Positions 34,804-43,376 of a stretch of DNA of 47,867 bases are shown piece by piece; the first letter of the stretch is position 1; each line of letters begins with the position of its first letter. Location: assembly GCA_030158305.1 (NCBI GenBank), contig JAOATE010000048.1, positions 1 through 47,867 of the forward strand, in the 5' to 3' direction. The DNA comes from Burkholderiaceae bacterium. Lineage in GTDB: Bacteria > Pseudomonadota > Gammaproteobacteria > Burkholderiales > Burkholderiaceae_B. The position numbers and the translations under genes are program-made. The notes under the pieces are model-generated. The model was not told where the DNA came from and did no database searches. It saw nothing but the letters and a program-made list of their open reading frames with translations.

Positions 34804-36152
34804 ATATTGCAGTCATTGGCGCGGGTTGGGCCGGGCTTGCCGCTGCAGTCTCACTCAAAGAACTGGGTGCGCACGTCACAGTCTTTGAAGCGGCACCCGT
34901 GACGGGTGGTCGCGCGCGCGGCGTGGATGATGTCCATATGGGACGCATCGACAACGGTCAACATCTACTGCTAGGTGCCTATACAGAGACGCTCGCACTG
35001 ATCGAACGGGTGCAAGGTGCCCTGCAGCTTGATCAACTGATACTGCGCGAGCCGCTGCATCTAGAAAGCGTGGATGGTTCCTTTAGGGTCCGTGCACCCG
35101 CACTGCCTGCCCCTTTGAATACGTTAATGGCGCTTATCCGCGCGCGGGGTCTTTCACCTACGGACCGCATGAAAGCGCTCAGCATGATGGTGCGTTGCAG
35201 ACTGTCAGGCTGGCGCGCCAGGCCGCGCGAAACAGTCTCTGCGTTTTTGTCACGCCATCAACAATCCGATCGGTTGTGCCTCAAACTCTGGATACCCTTG
35301 TGCTTGGCCGCATTGAACACCCCCATCGAAAAAAGCTGTGCACAGCTTTTTCTGAATGTGTTGCGCGACAGTTTGAATGGACCTCGTCATGCCAGTGACT
35401 GCCTGATTCCGCGCGTGGATTTGACTGCGCTATGGCCCGCCGCTGCTGCTGAGGACCTCACGATGCGTTATCGCCATATCGTGCGTCAAGTGCGCGCGAC
35501 AGACACACGAGTCGAAGTCGATGGTGAGCACTTTGACGCGTGCGTGGTGGCGATACCGCCCTATGCTGTCGCACGCGTGCTGTTTGAGCCATCACGACTA
35601 GAGGACGCAAATCAACAGCCGTTGCAATCGCCACAGCAACAATCAGAGGCTTCTTTACGCAGAATCTTAAACGGTTTTGAGTATCGCGCCATCGCCACAC
35701 TTGCGCTGGAACTCGAGGAGCCCTGGCAGTTGCCTCACGCCATGATGATGCTTGAGGAGGAGCCGACCCGAGGACACGTGGGGCAATGGGTCTTTAATCG
35801 ACTCGGTCATGACAAACAGCTCACAGTCGTCATCAGCGATGCAAGCGATTTTTTAAAGTATGACAGAGAGCGTTTTGTAGAGGCCATCGCCACCCAGATT
35901 CGTGAGCAAAGTGCGAAACATCCCGACCATCTCAAACCGATGCCAGCGATCAAACATCAACGACTCATTGTAGAAAAACGTGCAACGTTTGATGCGGTCA
36001 CTGGACTGGCAAGACCCTCAAACAGGAGTCCCTGGTCTCGCATTGTTCTAGCGGGTGATTGGACGGATACGGGCTATCCTGCCGTGCTTGAGGGTGCGGT
36101 GCGCAGTGGATTGGGTGCCGCTAAGCTCTTAAAAAATACGTTTAACCTCTAA
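34800..36152 (+). CDS. hpnE: Hydroxysqualene dehydroxylase HpnE
   Basis: This 450-residue FAD enzyme begins at TTG 34800 (LNIAVIGAGWAG), which overlaps the hpnD stop as TTGA. The open frame runs further upstream through hpnD, but those residues have no family likeness. The N-terminal dinucleotide fold GAGWAGLAAAVSLKELGAHVTVFEA and TGGRARG are typical of amine-oxidase-like desaturases. VLAGDWTDTGYPAVLEGAVRSG is the usual C-terminal FAD motif. HpnE reduces hydroxysqualene to squalene. No squalene-hopene cyclase (hpnF/shc) follows in this window, so it must lie elsewhere. The end overlaps the converging crcB by 11 bases. Confidence 0.95.
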   Translation: MNIAVIGAGWAGLAAAVSLKELGAHVTVFEAAPVTGGRARGVDDVHMGRIDNGQHLLLGAYTETLALIERVQGALQLDQLILREPLHLESVDGSFRVRAPALPAPLNTLMALIRARGLSPTDRMKALSMMVRCRLSGWRARPRETVSAFLSRHQQSDRLCLKLWIPLCLAALNTPIEKSCAQLFLNVLRDSLNGPRHASDCLIPRVDLTALWPAAAAEDLTMRYRHIVRQVRATDTRVEVDGEHFDACVVAIPPYAVARVLFEPSRLEDANQQPLQSPQQQSEASLRRILNGFEYRAIATLALELEEPWQLPHAMMMLEEEPTRGHVGQWVFNRLGHDKQLTVVISDASDFLKYDRERFVEAIATQIREQSAKHPDHLKPMPAIKHQRLIVEKRATFDAVTGLARPSNRSPWSRIVLAGDWTDTGYPAVLEGAVRSGLGAAKLLKNTFNL

Positions 36153-36534
36153 GACTCTGCGCCGTCAGCAAACCAAGAAACGTCAACACCAGAGAGCCTG
36201 CCAGACTGGCGCCCGCATACGTCAGCGCCATTCCCAAGCGCCCTTCTTCGACGAAACCCATGACTTCTGCTGAAAAAGTCGAAAAGGTGGTCAACGCGCC
36301 GAGAAAACCTGTGACCAACAGTAAGCGCCAAAACTGAGGCCATTCGGGATTGGCTGCTACTAGCCCAAGTATGAGCCCCACCAGATAGCCACCCAGCATG
36401 TTCGCTGCAAAGGTTCCCCAAGGCAACATATCCGCATGTCGGTTCAGCCATAAGCTGAGCAACCACCTCAGCCACGCGCCAGCCGTGGCGCCAAGCGCTA
36501 CAGCCAAAAAGTGCGTGGAGGTGAGCATCTGCAT
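36142..36534 (-). CDS. crcB: Fluoride ion channel CrcB/Fluc
   Basis: This 130-residue inner-membrane protein has four hydrophobic segments. The Fluc marks are seen: GATAGAWLRW near the N-terminus, the pore asparagine in FAANMLGGYLVG and TTFSTFSAE with the phenylalanines that line the fluoride path. Fluc proteins act as antiparallel dimers that let fluoride leave the cell. It follows thrC by 5 bases; starts at 36534 and 36528 are both possible. No fluoride riboswitch is seen before it, which fits a gene inside an operon. Confidence 0.94.
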   Translation of the reverse strand: MQMLTSTHFLAVALGATAGAWLRWLLSLWLNRHADMLPWGTFAANMLGGYLVGLILGLVAANPEWPQFWRLLLVTGFLGALTTFSTFSAEVMGFVEEGRLGMALTYAGASLAGSLVLTFLGLLTAQSLRG

Positions 36535-36539
36535 CTTGA

Positions 36540-37949
36540 TCAGGTACTCGCGTGTTCAGTCAGATAGGCCCTTACGCTTGCGACATCGCAAGGCAGCACG
36601 GTAAAGCGTTGCGGCAAGGACTCGATATTTTCCAGGCCAGGCGGAAGCGGCGCAGGCATGCCAAGCGCTTGTTCGATGACCTCTGAAAACTTAGCGGGCA
36701 AAGCTGTCTCCAACACCAACATTGGAATGCCTGGCTCGACAAAGTCAGCTGCGACCTTGACGCCATCAGCGGTGTGCGGATCAATCAACACGCCAGTTCG
36801 GGTATGAACCGCCCGAATGGTCGCGAGACGATCTTGATGCGTACTGCAACCCGCCACAAATCCATAACGACGTTCTAATTCGGGTTTCATGCTCGAGAGA
36901 TCAAAGAATCCCTCGCGCGACAACTCACGCCAGAGTCCGGCCACACGCTCTGCATCACGCCCCACCAGATCGAACACAAAACGTTCGAAATTGGAGGCGC
37001 GCGAAATGTCCATTGAGGGGCTTGAGGTCGCAAAGGTTTGCGCCGCGGCACGAGGTCGATAAATACCGGTGCGGAAAAACTCTTCGAGGACGTTGTTTTC
37101 GTTGGTCGCCAGCACTAGGCGACGAATCGGCACGCCCATGGAGCGGGCAATATGACCAGCCAAAATATTGCCAAAATTGCCAGATGGCACTGTGAACGAC
37201 ACCTCTTGGCCGGGGCCGGATGTCGACCGCAACCATCCATGAAAGTAATACACCACTTGAGCAGCGATTCGCGCCCAATTGATGGAGTTGACTGCACCCA
37301 GACGATACTTGGACTTAAAGGGCAAATCGCCTGCAAGCGCTTTGACAACATCTTGGGCTTCGTCAAACACGCCTTTGACAGCGATATTGTGAATATTGGC
37401 ATCCTGTAGCGAATACATCTGCGCACGTTGAAATGCACTCATGCGACCGTGTGGAGACAGCATAAACACAGCCACGGCATCTTTGCCACGCATGGCATAC
37501 TCAGCCGCCGAACCGGTATCACCAGAGGTGGCGCCTAAAATATTGAGCGTTGTGCCACGTTGCTTTAAGACATGCGGAAACACTTGACCCAGAAACTGCA
37601 TCGCCATGTCTTTGAAGGCCAACGTGGGTCCTTCGGACAAGCTCAATAAAGACATACCATCATACAAAGGCTGAACAGGCACGATCGCTTCGGTTTTGAA
37701 TGATGACTTGCAGTAGGCTGCCTCAGTCATCGCGGCCAAGGTGGCACGATCAATATCCGTGACAAATAAAGACAACACCTCAGTCGCAAGCGCGTGATAA
37801 GGCAAGGCACGCCAAGACTCCAGCGTTTGGGCAGACACCTGAGGGATACGCTCAGGCACGGCTAAGCCACCATCGGGCGCCAAGCCCTCTAGCAAGATAT
37901 CGGAAAACTCTAGGGGATTCATCCCCCCACGTGTCGAAACGTATTTCAT
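36540..37949 (-). CDS. thrC: Threonine synthase
   Basis: This 469-residue PLP enzyme converts O-phosphohomoserine to threonine. It begins MKYVSTRGG, typical of the long thrC class, and has the PLP lysine in LAFKDMAMQFLGQ, then LGATSGDTGSAAEYAM for the phosphate-binding loop, and VPSGNFGNILAGHIA. It is the third gene of alaC-hom-thrC; its ATG overlaps the hom stop as ATGA. No threonine attenuator-like leader peptide is seen before the operon, but the region upstream of alaC is short enough that one could be missed. Confidence 0.96.
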   Translation of the reverse strand: MKYVSTRGGMNPLEFSDILLEGLAPDGGLAVPERIPQVSAQTLESWRALPYHALATEVLSLFVTDIDRATLAAMTEAAYCKSSFKTEAIVPVQPLYDGMSLLSLSEGPTLAFKDMAMQFLGQVFPHVLKQRGTTLNILGATSGDTGSAAEYAMRGKDAVAVFMLSPHGRMSAFQRAQMYSLQDANIHNIAVKGVFDEAQDVVKALAGDLPFKSKYRLGAVNSINWARIAAQVVYYFHGWLRSTSGPGQEVSFTVPSGNFGNILAGHIARSMGVPIRRLVLATNENNVLEEFFRTGIYRPRAAAQTFATSSPSMDISRASNFERFVFDLVGRDAERVAGLWRELSREGFFDLSSMKPELERRYGFVAGCSTHQDRLATIRAVHTRTGVLIDPHTADGVKVAADFVEPGIPMLVLETALPAKFSEVIEQALGMPAPLPPGLENIESLPQRFTVLPCDVASVRAYLTEHAST

Positions 37950-39253
37950 GACAAACTTTCCACTCTTAGTCGGGTCACGCTCGAACGCACAAATGCAAGG
38001 GCTTCGATGCGCGCAATGGCTGCATTGATATTTCGCTCAAGCGCTTGATGGGTCAAGAAAATCAGATCTGCACTGCCGTCCGCATCCGAAGGCTGCTGAA
38101 TCATGGATCCGATCGAGATCCCCGCATCGGCCAATACCCGGGCGATATCGGCCAAGACACCAGGCTGATCGGCGACAGTCATGCGTAAATAATATGACGT
38201 CACCACGTCCTCGATCGACAAGATCGGCGTATCTGCCATGGCATCAGGCTGGAACGCTAAATGCGGGACACGATGCTCGGGATCCGCCGTATGCAGGCGG
38301 GTCACATCGACCAAATCAGCCACCACAGCGGAGGCCGTTGGCTCTTCGCCTGCACCTTTGCCGTAATAAAGCGTCTGGCCGACCGCATCGCCGCGCACGA
38401 GGACAGCATTCATCGCACCTTCGACATTGGCGAGCAGAGAGGCGCTCGGCACTAACGCGGGATGCACACGTAATTCAATTCCGTTGGAGCGGCGTTTGGT
38501 GATGCCAAGCAACTTGATCCGATAACCTAACCGCTCTGCGAGTTTGATGTCCACAGAGTCGAGTTTGGAGATGCCTTCGATATGTGCGCGGTCGAACTGG
38601 ACAGGAATGCCAAAGGCCAGTGAAGCCAGCAAGGTGAGCTTGTGTGCCGCATCGACGCCTTCGATATCGAAGGTTGGATCCGCTTCGGCATAGCCGAGCT
38701 TTTGTGCCTGTGCCAATACTGTCGCAAAAGGTAATCCCCGCGCGCGCATTTCGGACAAGATGAAATTGGTCGTGCCGTTGATAATGCCCGCCACCCATTC
38801 GATACGGTTGGCCGTCAAGCCTTCGCGCATGGCCTTGATGATCGGAATGCCGCCCGCGACGGCGGCCTCGAACGCCACCATCACACCTTTGGCAGAGGCA
38901 GCGGCAAAAATCTCTGTGCCGTGTTTGGCCAACAAGGCCTTATTGGCCGTGACCACATGCTTGCCATGGGCAATCGCTTCTAGGACCAATTCACGTGCGA
39001 GCGTATCGCCACCGATCAGCTCGACCACGATGTCAATAGAGGGATCGCGCACCACCGCAAATGGATCAGTGCCCAGCTCGATTGCTTGACCAAGCAACGC
39101 ACGCGCCTTGGCAATATCTCGCACAGCAACACGCGTGACCTCAATATTGCGGCCGGCGCGACGAGAGATCTCACCCGCGTTGCGTGCCAACACTTTCCAG
39201 GTACCGCCCCCGACGACGCCGAGCCCTAATAAACCGACCTTGATTGATTCCAT
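37946..39253 (-). CDS. hom: Homoserine dehydrogenase
   Basis: This 435-residue enzyme reduces aspartate semialdehyde to homoserine. The NAD(P) fold opens with VGLLGLGVVGGGTWKVL. VTANKALLAKHG and GGIPIIKAMREGLTANRIEWVAGIINGTTNFIL carry the conserved catalytic region. LGYAEADPTFDIEGVDAAHKL holds the substrate lysine and acids. A C-terminal ACT domain (MTVADQPGVLADIARVLADAGISI) suggests feedback control, likely by threonine. It is a single-function Hom rather than an aspartokinase fusion. Its start overlaps the alaC stop as TAATG. Confidence 0.97.
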   Translation of the reverse strand: MESIKVGLLGLGVVGGGTWKVLARNAGEISRRAGRNIEVTRVAVRDIAKARALLGQAIELGTDPFAVVRDPSIDIVVELIGGDTLARELVLEAIAHGKHVVTANKALLAKHGTEIFAAASAKGVMVAFEAAVAGGIPIIKAMREGLTANRIEWVAGIINGTTNFILSEMRARGLPFATVLAQAQKLGYAEADPTFDIEGVDAAHKLTLLASLAFGIPVQFDRAHIEGISKLDSVDIKLAERLGYRIKLLGITKRRSNGIELRVHPALVPSASLLANVEGAMNAVLVRGDAVGQTLYYGKGAGEEPTASAVVADLVDVTRLHTADPEHRVPHLAFQPDAMADTPILSIEDVVTSYYLRMTVADQPGVLADIARVLADAGISIGSMIQQPSDADGSADLIFLTHQALERNINAAIARIEALAFVRSSVTRLRVESLS

Positions 39254-40437
39254 TACAACAGCCCATCCTTGCGAAACATTTCTTTTATGCCGCGGACCGC
39301 TTGCCGGGTCCGCTGCTCATTTTCAATCAAAGCAAAACGCACATACTCGTCGCCATAATCACCAAACCCGATGCCGGGAGAAACAGCAACCTTGGCTTCT
39401 TCGAGGATACGCTTGGCAAACTCGAGTGAGCCTGCGGCGCGGTATGGCTCGGGAATGTGTGCCCAGATATACATAGAGGCCTTCGGATTTTCAACCATCC
39501 AGCCGGCTTCGTGCAAACCTTTGACCAACACATCTCGACGACTCTGATACTTTTCAACGACTTCGGCGACGCAATCTTGTGGGCCCTCGAGTGCGGCAAT
39601 GGCCGCCACCTGAATCGGCGTGAAGGTTCCGTAATCGTGATAACTCTTGATACGAGCCAGTGCATTAACCAACTCGGCGTTTCCGACCATGAAGCCAATC
39701 CGCCAGCCCGCCATGTTGTAGCTTTTACTCATCGTAAAGAACTCAACTGCGACGTCTCTAGCACCAGGCACTTGCATGATCGAAGGTGCTTGATAGCCAT
39801 CAAAGCAGATATCCGCATAGGCTAAATCATGCACCACAATAATGTTGTGCTCTTGGGCGAGCTTGACGACTCTTTCAAAGAAAGAGAGATCGACGCATTG
39901 CGCGGTTGGGTTGCTGGGAAAGCCCAAAATCATCATTTTGGGCTTTGGAATCGACTCGCGCACTGCGCGTTCGAGCTCTTCAAAAAAATCCGTACCAGGT
40001 GTCATGCGCACAGAGCGAATGTTTGCACCCGCAATCACCGCACCATAAATATGAATGGGGTAGCTTGGATTGGGCACCAAAACGGTATCCCCCGCATCAA
40101 GCGTTGCCAGCATGAGGTGCGCGAGCCCCTCTTTGGAGCCGATCGTCACAATGGCCTCAGAGTCCGGATCGAACTGCACCTGGAATCGTCGGGCATACCA
40201 GTCCGTGATGGCCTTGCGTAAGCGTGGAATACCTTTTGAAACTGAATAACCGTGGGTGGTTGGACGCTCTGAGGCCTCGACCAGCTTGCTCACAATGTGA
40301 GGAGGGGTTGCACCATCGGGATTACCCATCGACATATCGATGATGTCCTCGCCCCGGCGACGCGCAGCCATTTTGAGCTCTGCAGTAATGTTGAATACAT
40401 AGGGGGGCAGACGCTCAATGCGAGAAAACTTCCTCAT
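39253..40437 (-). CDS. alaC: Class I/II aminotransferase (AlaC-like)
   Basis: This 394-residue PLP aminotransferase is close to AlaC (YfdZ), the alanine-synthesising glutamate-pyruvate aminotransferase. [24 protein letters not shown] opens the fold, [12 protein letters not shown] gives the PLP-binding aspartate and tyrosine, [13 protein letters not shown] carries the PLP lysine, and YVRFALIEN the substrate arginine. The gene commonly precedes hom and thrC in betaproteobacteria, as here. A related enzyme, LL-diaminopimelate aminotransferase, cannot be fully excluded. A possible promoter (TTGCGG and TAGATT, 17-base spacing, minus strand) lies about 70 bases upstream, around 40500-40528. Confidence 0.92.
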   Translation of the reverse strand: MRKFSRIERLPPYVFNITAELKMAARRRGEDIIDMSMGNPDGATPPHIVSKLVEASERPTTHGYSVSKGIPRLRKAITDWYARRFQVQFDPDSEAIVTIGSKEGLAHLMLATLDAGDTVLVPNPSYPIHIYGAVIAGANIRSVRMTPGTDFFEELERAVRESIPKPKMMILGFPSNPTAQCVDLSFFERVVKLAQEHNIIVVHDLAYADICFDGYQAPSIMQVPGARDVAVEFFTMSKSYNMAGWRIGFMVGNAELVNALARIKSYHDYGTFTPIQVAAIAALEGPQDCVAEVVEKYQSRRDVLVKGLHEAGWMVENPKASMYIWAHIPEPYRAAGSLEFAKRILEEAKVAVSPGIGFGDYGDEYVRFALIENEQRTRQAVRGIKEMFRKDGLL

Positions 40438-40504
40438 CCTCAGTCCTTATTCAAGAAATGCTTAGCTTTGCTTTATTTGCAGCGCAGCAAAACCCTGTAA
40501 TCTA

Positions 40505-40578
40505 GCGCATCAGGACCGATGCCGCAAATCGCGCTGAGTGGGGTCAAAAAATCAGCTTTTTCACCCCCCTAGATGCGC
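40505..40578. promoter_or_regulatory. Inverted repeats in the divergent alaC / Mth938-like spacer
   Basis: The 204-base gap between two divergent genes holds an imperfect inverted repeat, GGGGTCAAAAA (40540-40550) and TTTTTCACCCC (40557-40567), 10 of 11 positions paired around six bases. It is flanked by a second pair, GCGCATC (40505-40511) and GATGCGC (40572-40578). The arrangement could be an operator or a hairpin in a leader. A weak rightward -10, TATCAT, lies at about 40613. Function is not known. Confidence 0.4.
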
Positions 40579-40641
40579 AACATTGTCATCACAGCATACA
40601 AACGAGTGCGCTATCATCGGCTGAACTTGCTGGAGTATTGA

Positions 40642-41091
40642 TTGAAGCTTCATACTGACACAAATGCGGCGCTAAATACCGTCACCGGGTACGGTGATGG
40701 CTTCGTCGAAATCAACAAAATAAGTTTTGCCCACGCCATTGCTTTTGGTCCGGAAGGTCCTGTGCACCAATGGCCTGCCGAGCATCCAGACGATATCTCT
40801 ACGGCGCTGCTTCTACAAGCTGCGGGTCTGACACTCAAGCCCATCGATCCCATGGCCTTTTTGGACTCGGATCAACCTCCCCAGCCGGAGGTAGAAGGCG
40901 CCAAGCCTGAAGTGCTCTTGGTCGGGATGGGCGCACGTCAACGCATGTTGGATCACAAAGTGATCGCGCCACTTTTGCGCGCGGGCGTTGGGGTTGAGTG
41001 CATGACCACAGAGGCGGCGGCCCGCACCTACAACATCTTGATGGCCGAAGGCCGTCAAGTCATTGCAGCCTTACTACCGGAGAAACGTTGA
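40642..41091 (+). CDS. Mth938-like (DUF498/Xcc1710-like) domain protein
   Basis: This 149-residue protein has the Mth938 fold, related to complex I assembly factor NDUFAF3 in mitochondria. KLHTDTNAALNTVTGYGDGFVEINK, then EVLLVGMGARQRML and the end VECMTTEAAARTYNILMAEGRQVIAALL are typical of the family. The biochemical role in bacteria is unsettled. The start is TTG at 40642, supported by GGAG six bases before it; there is no ATG that keeps the conserved opening. Its TGA overlaps the bcp ATG, and the pair is often found together in betaproteobacteria. Confidence 0.88.
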   Translation: MKLHTDTNAALNTVTGYGDGFVEINKISFAHAIAFGPEGPVHQWPAEHPDDISTALLLQAAGLTLKPIDPMAFLDSDQPPQPEVEGAKPEVLLVGMGARQRMLDHKVIAPLLRAGVGVECMTTEAAARTYNILMAEGRQVIAALLPEKR

Positions 41092-41558
41092 TGAGCACTG
41101 CCCTGATCGGTAAACCTGCACCAGGCTTTTCAGCCCAAAGTACCTTTGGCGAAATTTCTCTTGAGCGCTGTTTAGGAAGAGGTGTCATTCTTTATTTCTA
41201 TCCCAAAGACAACACCCCCGGCTGCACGACAGAAACTCAAGACTTTCGCGATTGTCACGATGAGTTTTTAGCCATGAGTTGTGTAGTGATTGGTGTTTCG
41301 CGCGACTCCTTGAAATCGCATGAAAACTTTTCCAAAAAACTCGAACTGCCTTTTCCACTGATTGCAGACACAGACGAGAGCGTCTGCAACACATACGGTG
41401 TCATCAAGCTTAAACAAATGTATGGCAAGCAGGTACGTGGCATAGAACGCAGCACGTTTTTAATCAATGCCGAGGGCAAATTGGTGCAAGCCTGGCGTGG
41501 TCTCAAAGTACCGGGACACGTCCAAGAGGTGCTCCAGGCCGCACGCAGCCTAACCTGA
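41091..41558 (+). CDS. bcp: Thioredoxin-dependent peroxiredoxin Bcp
   Basis: This 155-residue peroxiredoxin of the BCP/PrxQ class reduces peroxides. The peroxidatic cysteine is C45 in YFYPKDNTPGCTTE. E. coli Bcp has a resolving cysteine five residues later; here that position is Q50, and the nearest later cysteine is C55, so it may act as a 1-Cys or altered 2-Cys enzyme. The ATG at 41091 overlaps the previous stop (TGATG) and matches the family start; the open frame extending to 40998 is only shared with the upstream gene. Co-expression with the Mth938-like protein is likely. Confidence 0.94.
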   Translation: MSTALIGKPAPGFSAQSTFGEISLERCLGRGVILYFYPKDNTPGCTTETQDFRDCHDEFLAMSCVVIGVSRDSLKSHENFSKKLELPFPLIADTDESVCNTYGVIKLKQMYGKQVRGIERSTFLINAEGKLVQAWRGLKVPGHVQEVLQAARSLT

Positions 41559-41610
41559 ACTGTATTGACCTCAAGCTATTTCATTGCTCGCCCCCTGGGA
41601 GATTTCTAGT

Positions 41611-43365
41611 ATGCCGTTGCCAAAGCTGCCCACACGCCCTGCCGCCATTCTCGAAGTCACAGACCTCAAGCTCGAACCCATAGAGTTGTCTCCTGTCGGC
41701 ATGGGTGTTCAGACGCAAGTCACTCTGCCCACCTCTGCGGCAGTCGCCCAGACATCGTCGCCTGTTCACGCAGAACCAACACGAGATAAACCATCAAAAT
41801 CCATCACACTGGATCTGTCTGGATTATCTGAGTCAGCTGAGCAAGAGCATATTGCATCCGGCTCGGGAAAAACAAAAAGCAAAGCGGCGCCACCTGTTCG
41901 TCAAAAGCTGCCTAAAGCACCCACAACAGGTACTTCAAAAGCGAAGACCTCAGGTAACGGTTTGCGCAAACTTTTCGTACTCGACACGAATGTCTTGCTG
42001 CACGATCCAAGCTCCCTCTTTCGCTTTGAAGAGCACGATGTCTTTTTGCCAATGATGACACTCGAAGAGCTCGATCATCAAAAGAAAGGCATGTCAGAAG
42101 TCGCACGTAATGCGCGACAAGTGAGTCGTTCACTCGACACACTGGTGGGCGAACATCGTGATCTCGATCTCGGGCTTTCCTTGGATGGTTTAGGACACAA
42201 AGACGCAGTCGGACGTTTGTTTTTTCAGACTACCGCAATGGCAAGCAGCTTACCGCCAGATTTGCCGATGGGAAAAGCTGACAACCAGATTCTGAGCGTA
42301 GTGCGTGCCCTGCACGATAAGTTTACCGATCGTGAAGTCGTGTTGGTCTCCAAAGACATCAACATGCGCTTGAAGGCGCGCACACTCTCGCTTTCAGCAG
42401 AAGACTATTTCAATGACCAGGTCTTGGAAGACTCTGATTTACTCTATAGCGGCACCCTAGCACTGCCTGATAACTTTTGGAACAAGCACGGCAAAGGCGT
42501 TGAGTCTTGGCAACAAGGCGGGACAACCTTTTATCGAATTTCAGGACCGTTGTGTCACCAGTTTATGGTGAATCAATTTGTGTATTTTGAAGGTCCGATG
42601 CCTTTGTATGCGCAGGTCAGAGAAGTCAATGGAAAAACGGCTGTGCTGGCCACTCTGCGTGATTTTACGCATGGCAAAAATAATGTCTGGGGTGTCACTG
42701 CGCGTAATCGCGAACAGAATTTTGCGATGAATTTACTCATGGATCCTGACTGTGACTTTGTGTCATTGCTTGGTCAGGCGGGTACAGGCAAAACCCTCAT
42801 GACACTTGCAGCCGGTCTTGCTCAAGTGCTTGAAACCAAGCGTTATACCGAGATCATCATGACGCGCGTCACGGTGCCTGTCGGTGAAGATATCGGCTTT
42901 TTGCCCGGCACCGAAGAAGAAAAAATGCAACCTTGGATGGGTGCGCTCGAGGACAACCTCGAGGTGTTGACGATGGGTGAAACCGATGGTGGCTCTTCGA
43001 TCGCAAGCGGTCAAACCCACGATTGGGGTCGTTCTGGCACCATGGAGTTGATTCGCTCACGCATCAAAGTGAAATCTTTAAACTTTATGCGCGGCCGCAC
43101 ATTTTTAAATAAATATCTGATCATTGATGAAGCGCAAAACCTGACGCCTAAACAAATGAAAACCTTGATCACGCGTGCAGGCCCAGGCACCAAGGTGATT
43201 TGTCTGGGTAATATCGCCCAAATTGACACTCCCTATCTGACCGAAGGGAGCTCTGGTTTAACCTTTGTAGTGGATCGCTTTAAAGGCTGGCCCCACGCGG
43301 GACACGTCACTTTGCAGCGTGGTGAGCGTTCACGGCTGGCCGACTACGCTGGCGAAGTCCTCTAA
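41611..43365 (+). CDS. PIN-PhoH fusion ATPase (YlaK-like)
   Basis: This 584-residue protein starts at ATG 41611; a TTG at 41584 is less likely, and GGGAG lies about 10 bases before the ATG. The first 110 residues are low-complexity, rich in Ser, Thr, Lys and Pro. Then comes a PIN ribonuclease domain (FVLDTNVLLHDPSS, with acidic residues in LEELDHQK and later VSKDINMRLKAR) and a C-terminal PhoH ATPase with Walker A GQAGTGKTLMTL and Walker B IIDEAQNLTPKQMK. PIN-PhoH proteins studied elsewhere unwind and cut RNA. It follows bcp by 52 bases and precedes pdxA by 11. Confidence 0.92.
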   Translation: MPLPKLPTRPAAILEVTDLKLEPIELSPVGMGVQTQVTLPTSAAVAQTSSPVHAEPTRDKPSKSITLDLSGLSESAEQEHIASGSGKTKSKAAPPVRQKLPKAPTTGTSKAKTSGNGLRKLFVLDTNVLLHDPSSLFRFEEHDVFLPMMTLEELDHQKKGMSEVARNARQVSRSLDTLVGEHRDLDLGLSLDGLGHKDAVGRLFFQTTAMASSLPPDLPMGKADNQILSVVRALHDKFTDREVVLVSKDINMRLKARTLSLSAEDYFNDQVLEDSDLLYSGTLALPDNFWNKHGKGVESWQQGGTTFYRISGPLCHQFMVNQFVYFEGPMPLYAQVREVNGKTAVLATLRDFTHGKNNVWGVTARNREQNFAMNLLMDPDCDFVSLLGQAGTGKTLMTLAAGLAQVLETKRYTEIIMTRVTVPVGEDIGFLPGTEEEKMQPWMGALEDNLEVLTMGETDGGSSIASGQTHDWGRSGTMELIRSRIKVKSLNFMRGRTFLNKYLIIDEAQNLTPKQMKTLITRAGPGTKVICLGNIAQIDTPYLTEGSSGLTFVVDRFKGWPHAGHVTLQRGERSRLADYAGEVL

Positions 43366-43376
43366 TCGCACCGTTC

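Noticed and set aside
40998-41090. Longer N-terminus for Bcp from 40998
   Set aside because: The family start MSTALIGKPAP begins at 41091 with a TGATG junction; the extra part is coding for the upstream gene in another frame.
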